Shown one piece after another: positions 1-4,913 of a DNA stretch of 5,896 nucleotides. The position numbers and the translations under genes are program-made. This stretch comes from Desulfobacteraceae bacterium (GTDB lineage Bacteria; Desulfobacterota; Desulfobacteria; Desulfobacterales; JAUWMJ01): assembly GCA_030612225.1 (NCBI GenBank), contig JAUWOH010000215.1:1-5896 (forward strand), written 5' to 3'. The notes beneath the pieces were generated by a model. That model was given only the letters and a program-made list of their open reading frames with translations. It was not told the origin of the DNA and searched no databases. Numbering within the stretch: position 1 is the stretch's first letter; each line of letters opens with the position of its first letter.

Positions 1-22
1 GTATGCCCAAAAACAGCATGTT

Positions 23-38
23 ATGAGCGTATGCTCAT
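23..38. repeat. short inverted repeat ATGAGC/GCTCAT
   Basis: Six-base arms ATGAGC and GCTCAT flank a GTAT spacer, giving a near-palindrome of 16 bases at the left edge of the window inside the presumed mobile element. It could be a protein-binding site or chance. There is no gene context on its left to decide. Confidence 0.3.
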
Positions 39-248
39 TATTCCCAGCCATTAACGGCTTCCGGTAGATTTTCAAAGAACTTCGCCCGACTTTACCTCGC
101 CGGAATGGTATTTACAAATGCGTTTTGAAATTGGCTCAACAGTAAAGAAATTGAGCCATGGTTTGCACGACACTTTAGACAAGAAACCGATAATAACCCT
201 GATGATTTGGACAGCATTTTAAATGATGTCCTCTCAAAAATCGAATAG
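27..248 (+). pseudogene. possible decayed reading frame upstream of the integrase
   Basis: The frame read from 27 looks protein-like but has no usable start and is cut by an in-frame TGA at 126-128; another TGA at 24-26 closes it on the left. The part after the stop reads as an acidic, helical C-terminus (KEIEPWFARHF, then DDLDSILNDVLSKIE) and ends at TAG 246-248. Both TGA codons would be Arg if the first base were C, so two C-to-T changes in a formerly intact small gene could explain the pattern. I do not recognise the family. It lies in the mobile element, 83 bases before the integrase start. An 8-base inverted repeat (132-139 with 151-158, TGGCTCAA/TTGAGCCA) lies inside it. It may instead be non-coding DNA, so confidence is low. 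Confidence 0.25.
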
Positions 249-258
249 GAACGCACTA

Positions 259-286
259 TTGACTTTGATGGCCACGATGATAGTCT
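259..286 (+). promoter_or_regulatory. weak candidate promoter for the integrase
   Basis: TTGACT at 259-264 is a good -35 match (5 of 6). The best -10 at a 16-base spacing is TAGTCT (281-286), only 3 of 6. It is correctly placed to give a leader of about 40 bases before the integrase, but the -10 is poor, so this is tentative. Confidence 0.25.
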
Positions 287-319
287 AAACAAATGTGATT
301 GTGCAGCCAGGACAACAGA

Positions 320-326
320 AAGGAGG
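320..326 (+). promoter_or_regulatory. ribosome binding site of the integrase
   Basis: AAGGAGG, a full Shine-Dalgarno match, lies five bases before ATG 332. It settles the start: the frame is open back to a TTG at 299, but that would place this site inside the coding region. Confidence 0.85.
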
Positions 327-331
327 ATAAA

Positions 332-1576
332 ATGCCCTGGCGAAAATACCCCGAAACACGGGGAAAGTATGGCCCCCTTTATAAGGTGGCAAAGGGAATT
401 AAGGTCAGGCGGGACCACCGCCGACTATGGATCGTTGACATTAACGTCAACGGTAAAAGAAAAAACAGAACTATCGGACCCGGCAGGGAAAACTTGGTCA
501 AGGCCATCAAGGTGGCCGAAGAGACGGCCAGGCGGATTCAAACGGCAAAACAAAATCCGAAGGTGACGGTTGAGTCTTCACTCAAGCCAAGATTAATCGA
601 TTACGCTTGGCAGTGGCACGAGGATAATGAGAATCGCTGGACCCCGGACACGCATCAACGCTACGAGCAAATCATACGCCTGCATCTTGAATCCGAAGCG
701 GCATACCATCAACCGGTCGATCGGGTTAAACGAAGAGAGGTTAAGAAACATATGCGGCGGCTGTCGAAAAAGCGCTCCCCGGCCACGGTGGAGGCGGTGC
801 ACTCGGTGATCAGCGGAATTTTCGAGGAAGCCATAGACGATGGACTGGTCCAAGCCAATCCGGCCAACAAGCTTCTGAAAAAAATCCTGCCGCCCAAGAA
901 CCAGCGGGACCTGAAACAGCCGGCCCCTCTGACCGTGAAAGAAGTTGACAGAATGCTTATCGCAGCGGAGAAATCCTGCTCACGATCAATGCGGCTGCTT
1001 TTGATGGTCATGGTGTTTATGGGATTGAGATTAGGGGAGGTGTTGGCCATGCGGGTGAGACATCTTAACCTTGACCGTATGCTTTACCACGTGGTCGAAG
1101 GTTTCAAACTTAAAGTGTTTAAGAAACCTAAGGGTGGAAAGCTGCGGTTCGTGGATGTCCCCGACTTTCTTGTGTCTGAACTGGAGGCCCATATCGCTTA
1201 TCTTAAAAAGGAAGGGCTTAAACAGGGCAAAGGTGGCCGGGTGGATCTGCTGTTCGTCGATCCCACTGAGAAAGGCGGACCTTGGCCGTTTAGTCAGAGA
1301 AAGGTACAAAGTGAGCTTAAGCGGGTGTGCAAAGCGGCCAGGTTGGAAGTCCGTAATCCGCACGACCTGCGCCACACATACGCTAAAATCCTTTTGACGG
1401 ATGGGATGAGTCCGGCCTACGTTCAGCGCCAGCTCGGCCACTCATCGATTTCGATTACGGTGGATGTTTACGGTCATCTGGTTCCCGGAGAGGGAAGGGC
1501 GGGTCTGGAAGATGTTTTAACCGGAGGCGGCAAAGTTATACCAAATCCTGTACGAAAAATGCGTATTTTTGCATAG
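332..1576 (+). CDS. int: tyrosine recombinase / phage-type integrase
   Basis: Site-specific DNA integrase of 414 residues, expected to integrate and excise the element at the adjacent tRNA gene through a 3'-phosphotyrosine intermediate. Residues about 1-70 are basic (KYGPLYKVAKGIKVRRDHRR onward) and resemble an arm-type DNA-binding domain. Residues about 85-185 form a SAM-like core-binding domain, and about 200-390 the catalytic domain. The catalytic set is complete: R233 (in GLRLGEV), the beta-hairpin lysine K267 (in KPKGGKLR, K270 being the alternative), H344 and R347 (HDLRHTYA), H370 (LGHSS) and the nucleophile Y380 (VDVYGHL). Length is normal for the family and there are no frameshifts, so it should be active. 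The start is ATG 332 because of the strong ribosome site just before it. Its stop lies 53 bases from the tRNA-Leu 3' end, converging on it. It is more GC-rich than the chromosomal genes to the right, fitting transfer. The family is certain; the type of element is not. Confidence 0.96.
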   Translation: MPWRKYPETRGKYGPLYKVAKGIKVRRDHRRLWIVDINVNGKRKNRTIGPGRENLVKAIKVAEETARRIQTAKQNPKVTVESSLKPRLIDYAWQWHEDNENRWTPDTHQRYEQIIRLHLESEAAYHQPVDRVKRREVKKHMRRLSKKRSPATVEAVHSVISGIFEEAIDDGLVQANPANKLLKKILPPKNQRDLKQPAPLTVKEVDRMLIAAEKSCSRSMRLLLMVMVFMGLRLGEVLAMRVRHLNLDRMLYHVVEGFKLKVFKKPKGGKLRFVDVPDFLVSELEAHIAYLKKEGLKQGKGGRVDLLFVDPTEKGGPWPFSQRKVQSELKRVCKAARLEVRNPHDLRHTYAKILLTDGMSPAYVQRQLGHSSISITVDVYGHLVPGEGRAGLEDVLTGGGKVIPNPVRKMRIFA

Positions 1577-1583
1577 TAAAGCA

Positions 1584-1614
1584 AAAGGGTTCCAGTAAGT
1601 AACTGAAACCCTTT
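1584..1614. terminator. bidirectional hairpin between integrase and tRNA-Leu
   Basis: Thirteen-base arms AAAGGGTTCCAGT and ACTGAAACCCTTT, complementary except at one position, enclose a five-base loop (AAGTA). The stem begins eight bases after the integrase stop and lies 15 bases past the tRNA 3' end, so it can terminate both convergent transcripts. The A/T-rich stem ends give short T runs in both directions (three on plus, four on minus), shorter than in a classical intrinsic terminator. Confidence 0.65.
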
Positions 1615-1629
1615 AAAATAATGCATGGA

Positions 1630-1660
1630 TGGTGCCGAAGGCCGGACTTGAACCGGCACG
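1630..1660 (-). other. probable attachment site (tRNA-Leu 3' end)
   Basis: The integrase gene abuts the 3' part of tRNA-Leu, and tRNA-targeting integrases usually use the T-arm and acceptor 3' end as the crossover core, which restores an intact tRNA after insertion. The tRNA here is intact, as expected. The exact core cannot be fixed because the second copy at the far end of the element lies outside the window. Bounds are approximate. Confidence 0.5.
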
Positions 1661-1716
1661 GATGTAATCCACTACCCCCTCAAGATAGCGTGTCTACCAA
1701 GTTCCACCACTTCGGC
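1630..1716 (-). tRNA. tRNA-Leu, anticodon GAG
   Basis: An 87-base class II tRNA with encoded CCA (1632-1630). The acceptor stem is GCCGAAG (1716-1710) with CTTCGGC (1640-1634), with discriminator A at 1633. The anticodon stem CTATC/GGTAG holds loop TTGAGGG, giving anticodon GAG (1681-1679), which reads CUU and CUC leucine codons. A long variable arm (TGGATTACATCC region) and the T-arm with GGTTCAAGTCC follow. The D-loop GGTAGACACG is typical of tRNA-Leu. It lies 51 bases downstream of secG and is probably co-transcribed with it; E. coli also has secG followed by a tRNA-Leu(GAG) gene. It is the apparent target of the integrase. Confidence 0.97.
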
Positions 1717-1724
1717 ATTATTTG

Positions 1725-1758
1725 TTGATGAATTCGACTTTTTACGAATTCATCAATA
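1725..1758 (+). repeat. 34-bp palindromic repeat, copy A (12-bp perfect inverted repeat)
   Basis: Arms TTGATGAATTCG (1725-1736) and CGAATTCATCAA (1745-1756) are perfectly complementary around the loop ACTTTTTA. The 34-base unit recurs on the opposite strand at 3402-3369 with 31 of 34 identical positions. Here it lies between the secG stop and tRNA-Leu. Neither side has a T run, so it is a poor intrinsic terminator; in the transcript it could be a processing or stabilising stem between mRNA and tRNA. Confidence 0.8.
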
Positions 1759-1767
1759 CTTAAAGCT

Positions 1768-2079
1768 CTATTTTTCCTGACCTGAATTTTCAGGTGCAGA
1801 TTTTTGCTCAATTGGAGCTTTAGTATCCTTCATAATAGAGGTGTCTCTCTTATGGCTGGAGTTATAGGCCAGCCATAGTGATGTGACCATAAATATGATT
1901 GCAGCTACGGTTGTTGCCTTACTAAGAAAAGTTGATGCGCCTGTGGAGCCGAAAAGTGTTTGACTGGAACCTCCGCCAAAAGCTGCGCCCATATCAGCCC
2001 CTTTGCCTGTCTGGAACAAAACAATCATAATAAGAGCTATACAAACAAAAACGTGTACTATAATAAGTATAAGTGTCAT
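1768..2079 (-). CDS. secG: preprotein translocase subunit SecG
   Basis: Inner-membrane subunit of the SecYEG channel, which stimulates protein export. It has 103 residues, typical for the family: membrane helix 1 at about 2-22, the conserved polar loop FQTGKGADMGAAFGGGSSQ at 22-40 followed by LFGSTGA, and helix 2 at about 53-72. A charged, low-complexity cytoplasmic tail (about 75-103, ending SGQEK) follows. It starts 17 bases after the tpiA stop. That gap is almost pure A/T with no recognisable Shine-Dalgarno, so translation may depend on coupling to tpiA. It belongs to the tpiA-secG-tRNA-Leu unit. Identification is secure from the loop motif, the topology and the neighbours. Confidence 0.95.
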   Translation of the reverse strand: MTLILIIVHVFVCIALIMIVLFQTGKGADMGAAFGGGSSQTLFGSTGASTFLSKATTVAAIIFMVTSLWLAYNSSHKRDTSIMKDTKAPIEQKSAPENSGQEK

Positions 2080-2096
2080 AATATTTTTACTTTATT

Positions 2097-2861
2097 TTAT
2101 TTAGTTTTAAATAGAACGATTTTACTGAAAGTTTCAGCATCCAAGCTGGCGCCTCCTACAAGCGCTCCATCAATATCGGGCATTGCCATGAGTTCTGCAA
2201 TATTTTCCGGTTTGACGCTTCCTCCATACAATATTCTGATCGTTTTGGAAAACGAATCACCAAAGATTTTTTCAAGCATGGATCGTAAAAACTGATGAAC
2301 TTCCTGTGCCTGGTCGCTGGTAGCAGTTTTTCCGGTTCCGATTGCCCAAACCGGTTCGTATGCCACTACAAGCTTTTCCAACTGGTCAGAAGAAAAACTT
2401 TCTAACCCTTTTGTGATCTGTTTGTCAAGTACAGAAAAAGTATCTTTAGATTCGCGTTCTTTTTCAGTTTCTCCCACGCAAAAAACAGGTATTAGCTGTC
2501 CTTTAATTGCAGAGTTTATTTTTTTATTTACAGTGTTATCAGTTTCGCCAAAATACTGGCGTCGCTCGGAATGACCAATGATAACATGGCTGCAGCCAGC
2601 ATCAATAAGCATTTCGGCAGAAATTTCACCAGTATAGGCTCCTTCTTTTTCCCAGAAGAGGTTCTGCCCCCCTAGTGAAACCAGGCTTCCTTTGACAACT
2701 TCAGATACAGGTGCAAGAGCAGTAAACTGAGGCGCAATCATAATATCAACGTCTTTTGCATCTGCCACTAACTTTACAAGATGCCGGGCAGTTTCAGAAG
2801 CCTCAGAGCAGGTTTTATACATCTTCCAGTTTCCGGCAATAAGGGGTCTGCGATTATTCAT
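2097..2861 (-). CDS. tpiA: triosephosphate isomerase
   Basis: Cytoplasmic TIM-barrel enzyme interconverting dihydroxyacetone phosphate and glyceraldehyde 3-phosphate in glycolysis and gluconeogenesis. It has 254 residues, full length. N11 and K13 (GNWKMYK) form the substrate site, H97 (IIGHSERR) is the electrophile, and E169 (AYEPVWAIGTGKTA) is the catalytic base followed by the mobile loop 6. The phosphate-binding YGGSVKPEN segment and the late LVGGASL motif are also intact. The start is ATG 2861 with AGGAGA six bases upstream. It lies 28 bases after the membrane protein stop and 17 bases before secG, so all three are likely one transcript. Nothing is unusual except the lack of pgk between it and gap. 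Confidence 0.98.
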   Translation of the reverse strand: MNNRRPLIAGNWKMYKTCSEASETARHLVKLVADAKDVDIMIAPQFTALAPVSEVVKGSLVSLGGQNLFWEKEGAYTGEISAEMLIDAGCSHVIIGHSERRQYFGETDNTVNKKINSAIKGQLIPVFCVGETEKERESKDTFSVLDKQITKGLESFSSDQLEKLVVAYEPVWAIGTGKTATSDQAQEVHQFLRSMLEKIFGDSFSKTIRILYGGSVKPENIAELMAMPDIDGALVGGASLDAETFSKIVLFKTK

Positions 2862-2889
2862 TATTGTTCTCCTATAAAATGAGGTTTTG

Positions 2890-3399
2890 CTATTTGGAGC
2901 TGTTTATTATTTCAAGATAGTTTTTTCCTGAATGTTTCAGCAAACAAGGGGTTGCAATAAGAATAAGGATGCTACCTAAAGGGCCGTTAAAAAGCATAAG
3001 AGTAACAGTCAGCAGCCAAAAACTGTTTCCCATAATACAACCCGTAGCCTTTTGAAATATAATAAAAAATATCAATTCGGCAATAGACAATAAAATTATT
3101 CCCCAAACGGCCCATTTTCTTAAATTCCAGATACCGATTCCAAAGATAATAAGAGGTACCATACAAACAAGGAATTTGATTGTTAATGTATTTAACACCG
3201 GGTCAGGGCAATTTGGACTGGTGGACAGCCAGATAACTGCTTTAAATATGGCAAGCCAGCCAACAGCCCAGATCTGCCAGGGAAAATCTTTATACATTCT
3301 CCAGTCAGGTAATATAATAAATGAAGTCTGGTTTTCATTTTTTTTGAGCAAATCGTATATCTCCGAATTATTGATAAATTCGTAAAAAGCCGAATTCAT
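2890..3399 (-). CDS. unrecognised four-helix membrane protein
   Basis: I do not recognise this family. From ATG 3399 it has 169 residues. A polar N-terminus of about 40 residues precedes four predicted membrane segments: about 42-60 (IWAVGWLAIFKAVIWL), 72-93 (LTIKFLVCMVPLIIFGIGIW), 97-115 (WAVWGIILLSIAELIFFIIF) and 124-150 (SFWLLTVTLMLFNGPLGSIL onward). There is no signal peptide and no catalytic motif. The start is doubtful: ATG 3399 lies inside a dispersed repeat and has no Shine-Dalgarno, so residues 1-11 are repeat-encoded. TTG 3351 has GGAG nine bases upstream and would give 153 residues that keep all the helices. ATG 3297 is possible but its GGAGA is too close. It lies 28 bases before tpiA, so it is probably co-transcribed with tpiA and secG, in the place where pgk is often found. 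It is a real gene by its coherent helix pattern, function unknown. Confidence 0.75.
   Translation of the reverse strand: MNSAFYEFINNSEIYDLLKKNENQTSFIILPDWRMYKDFPWQIWAVGWLAIFKAVIWLSTSPNCPDPVLNTLTIKFLVCMVPLIIFGIGIWNLRKWAVWGIILLSIAELIFFIIFQKATGCIMGNSFWLLTVTLMLFNGPLGSILILIATPCLLKHSGKNYLEIINSSK
3361..3364 (-). promoter_or_regulatory. candidate ribosome binding site for a TTG start at 3351
   Basis: GGAG on the minus strand nine bases before TTG 3351. It is the best-placed Shine-Dalgarno match for the membrane protein and would move the start out of the 34-bp repeat. It is short, so this is only a candidate. Confidence 0.35.
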
Positions 3400-3402
3400 C
3401 AG
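3369..3402 (-). repeat. 34-bp palindromic repeat, copy B
   Basis: Read on the minus strand from 3402, this matches copy A (1725-1758) at 31 of 34 positions; the three differences are all transitions. The core GAATTCG, CTTTTTACGAATT, ATCAATA is shared. It overlaps the first eleven codons of the membrane protein as called from ATG 3399. It abuts the heptamer array at 3404-3480. Confidence 0.8.
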
Positions 3403-3403
3403 G

Positions 3404-3480
3404 TTTTAGGTGTTAAGTTTTATGTTAATGATACTATCTGTTTTAAAAGATACTTAAAACTTAAAGCCTAAAACTTAAAA
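3404..3480. repeat. inverted array of degenerate 7-bp repeats, TTTTAAG type
   Basis: On the right, four units run in strict 7-base phase: CTTAAAA (3453-3459), CTTAAAG, CCTAAAA, CTTAAAA (to 3480). On the left, three units in the opposite orientation are TTTTAGG (3404-3410), TGTTAAG and TTTTATG (to 3424). The centre (3425-3452) holds TACTATC and AGATAC. The two halves can pair into an imperfect hairpin. It lies upstream of the membrane protein. The base composition is very AT-rich, so the phase and the inversion carry the evidence more than the letters. Confidence 0.65.
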
Positions 3481-3484
3481 CGTT

Positions 3485-3672
3485 TCGTAAAAAACATCAC
3501 CGATGGTGCCCGCAGGAAATGCCCTTGGGGTGCTAAGTAGAAAATTCCATATACCTCCGCTAAAAATCAGCGGGATAAAAAGGCGCAGTGGTTTTTCAGG
3601 GACGAGACTATACTTATAGTATGTCGAGTTCCTGAAAAACCGCTACAACGCAGTAGATGAGTCTTTTTACGA
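3485..3672. repeat. nested palindromic intergenic element of about 190 bp
   Basis: TCGTAAAAA (3485-3493) and TTTTTACGA (3664-3672) are perfect 9-base terminal inverted repeats. Inside are a smaller stem, CCGCT/AGCGG (around 3556-3573), and the large stem-loop at 3587-3644. No reading frame of note is present. The right end, GTCTTTTTACGA then CATCA (3661-3678), resembles the core of the 34-bp repeat. It begins nine bases past the gap stop, so it is transcribed as the gap 3' region unless transcription ends in it. It looks like a miniature repeat element with no coding capacity; mobility is not shown. Confidence 0.55.
3587..3644. repeat. large stem-loop downstream of gap
   Basis: The outer arms GGTTTTTCAGG and CCTGAAAAACC are fully complementary, flanked by AGT/GCT. 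Farther in, GAC/GTC and ATACT/AGTAT pair around a three-base TAT loop, with a few mismatches between. The whole stem is about 27 base pairs. It lies 38 bases past the gap stop on the minus strand. No T run follows, so it is more likely an mRNA-protecting or repeat-type palindrome than a classical terminator. Confidence 0.7.
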
Positions 3673-3681
3673 CGCCATCAG

Positions 3682-4686
3682 TTACAGTTGAGCACCTATC
3701 ATTGCCGCCAGATCGACCATTCTGTTTGAGTATCCTGTTTCATTATCATACCATGAGAGCACTTTTACCATATTATCCACGACATATGTTGTTGGTGCAT
3801 CCACAATAGATGATAATGGTGAGCCATTATAATCAGTAGATACCAGTGGAAGGTCACTGTAACCAAGAATTCCGGCAAGTGATTCTTCGCTGGCTTTTTT
3901 CAAGGCGTCGTTAATATCTGAGACAGTGATGCCTGATTTTTCAACATTGACGACAAGATCAACGATGGACACATTTGGTGTTGGAACGCGAATAGACAAA
4001 CCATTGAGTTTTCCTGAAAGTTCCGGAAGCACCAGGGCTACGGCTTTGGCAGCACCGGTTGTTGTCGGGATCATGGAAAGAGCTGCAGCTCTTGCACGTC
4101 TGAGATCCTTATGGGGAAAGTCGAGAATCCGCTGGTCTCCGGTATATGAGTGTATAGTTGTCATAAGCCCGCATTTTATACCAAAATTTTCAAGTAGTAC
4201 TTTAGCAACAGGGGCGAGACAGTTAGTGGTGCAGGAAGCATTGGATATAATATTATGTTGCCTGGGGTCATAAGCGTTTGAGTTTACACCCATTACAATA
4301 GTAATGTCAGGATTACCGGCAGGTGCGGAAATGATTACTTTTCGGGCGCCTGCAGTAAGATGTTTTGATGCACTATCACGGTCTCGAAATAACCCGGTAC
4401 ATTCAGCAGCAATCTCAACGCCAAAATCATTCCAGCGGAGTTTTTCAGGATCTTTTATAGATGTAATTGTAATCGATTTTCCGTCAACTTCAATTGAATC
4501 GTCTTTAGCAATGACATCAACATCGAGTTTGCCGTGAACAGAGTCATATTTTAAAAGGTGAGCCATAGTGGCTGAATCAGTGAGATCGTTAATGGCCACA
4601 ACTTCAACATCAGGGTGATTGAGTGCAGCTCTTAATACAACACGTCCTATCCTTCCAAAACCGTTGATACCAATTTTTACGCTCAT
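3682..4686 (-). CDS. gap: glyceraldehyde-3-phosphate dehydrogenase, type I
   Basis: Cytoplasmic homotetrameric enzyme that oxidises glyceraldehyde 3-phosphate with phosphate to 1,3-bisphosphoglycerate, and the reverse in gluconeogenesis. It has 334 residues, full length. The Rossmann motif INGFGRIGR (7-15) and D34 (AINDLTD) indicate NAD binding, because an acidic residue there disfavours NADP. The catalytic C152 lies in SNASCTTNC, and H179 in TTIHSYTGDQ. The RRARAA, PTTTGAAKAV, RVPTPNVS and SWYDNETGYSNR motifs are all present. The sequence is close in style to Bacillus GapA. ATG 4686 has AAGGAG eight bases upstream and a good promoter at 4796-4769. A repeat-rich gap of 282 bases separates it from the next gene, and pgk does not follow. 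It is probably its own transcript. Confidence 0.98.
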   Translation of the reverse strand: MSVKIGINGFGRIGRVVLRAALNHPDVEVVAINDLTDSATMAHLLKYDSVHGKLDVDVIAKDDSIEVDGKSITITSIKDPEKLRWNDFGVEIAAECTGLFRDRDSASKHLTAGARKVIISAPAGNPDITIVMGVNSNAYDPRQHNIISNASCTTNCLAPVAKVLLENFGIKCGLMTTIHSYTGDQRILDFPHKDLRRARAAALSMIPTTTGAAKAVALVLPELSGKLNGLSIRVPTPNVSIVDLVVNVEKSGITVSDINDALKKASEESLAGILGYSDLPLVSTDYNGSPLSSIVDAPTTYVVDNMVKVLSWYDNETGYSNRMVDLAAMIGAQL

Positions 4687-4768
4687 AATACTTTCTCCTT
4701 TTAGATTTTTAAAATAAACAACGTGTTTTTAAAAGTAAATTTTGCTTATTTTACGGCAAAATATTTTT

Positions 4769-4796
4769 ATTATACCTTATGAAGTCCTTGTGTATA
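4769..4796 (-). promoter_or_regulatory. sigma-70-type promoter for gap
   Basis: On the minus strand TATACA (4796-4791) and a perfect TATAAT (4774-4769) are 16 bases apart. This predicts a leader of about 75 bases, AT-rich, ending with the gap ribosome site. The -35 lies just beside the heptamer array, whose outermost unit-like bases (4788-4802) overlap it. Confidence 0.65.
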
Positions 4797-4802
4797 TGAT
4801 GC

Positions 4803-4913
4803 TGTATGCTCGATACTGGATATTCGTTATTGGATAACGGTTTCCGGTTAAAAACGAGTATCGAATGTTAAGCATAGGACATCAAGCATCGAACATCCAG
4901 TATCCAGCACTCA
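4803..4913. repeat. inverted array of degenerate 7-bp repeats, TGGATAC type
   Basis: On the left, five units in phase: TGTATGC (4803-4809), TCGATAC, TGGATAT, TCGTTAT and TGGATAA (to 4837). On the right, eight units in the opposite orientation: GTATCGA (4858-4864), ATGTTAA, GCATAGG, ACATCAA, GCATCGA, ACATCCA, GTATCCA and GCACTCA (to 4913). The reverse complement of the right side is TGGATRY-like, so the halves pair imperfectly (about 25 of 35 positions) around a central spacer, 4838-4857. The array fills the space between the EIIA stop and the gap promoter, and its last unit contains the EIIA stop codon. Confidence 0.75.

Noticed and set aside
24..128. Selenocysteine reading of the two TGA codons
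   Set aside because: There is no obvious SECIS-like hairpin directly after either TGA and no known selenoprotein motif; decay or a non-coding region is simpler.
299..331. Upstream TTG start for the integrase
   Set aside because: The Shine-Dalgarno AAGGAGG at 320-326 would be inside the gene; ATG 332 is far better placed.
92..418. Open frame of 108 codons on the minus strand overlapping the integrase start
   Set aside because: It overlaps a certain gene antisense, has no ribosome site and a composition without domain features; it is a shadow.
1031..1441. Open frame of 136 codons antisense to the integrase catalytic domain
   Set aside because: It lies fully opposite the conserved catalytic motifs of the integrase and encodes nothing recognisable.
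1555..1570. Inverted repeat AAAAAT/ATTTTT at the integrase 3' end
   Set aside because: Six A/T bases per arm inside coding sequence are likely by chance.
1725..1756. Intrinsic terminator for secG
   Set aside because: The stem is perfect but no T run follows on either strand, and the same sequence occurs elsewhere as a repeat.
3926..4273. Open frame of 115 codons antisense to gap
   Set aside because: The gap gene on the other strand is unmistakable; this is a mirror frame.
4687..4768. Riboswitch in the gap leader
   Set aside because: The leader of about 75 bases is AT-rich with no strong conserved stem or known aptamer motif that I can see.
4803..4913. CRISPR-like array
   Set aside because: Units are seven bases with no spacers, and the halves are inverted; this is not CRISPR.
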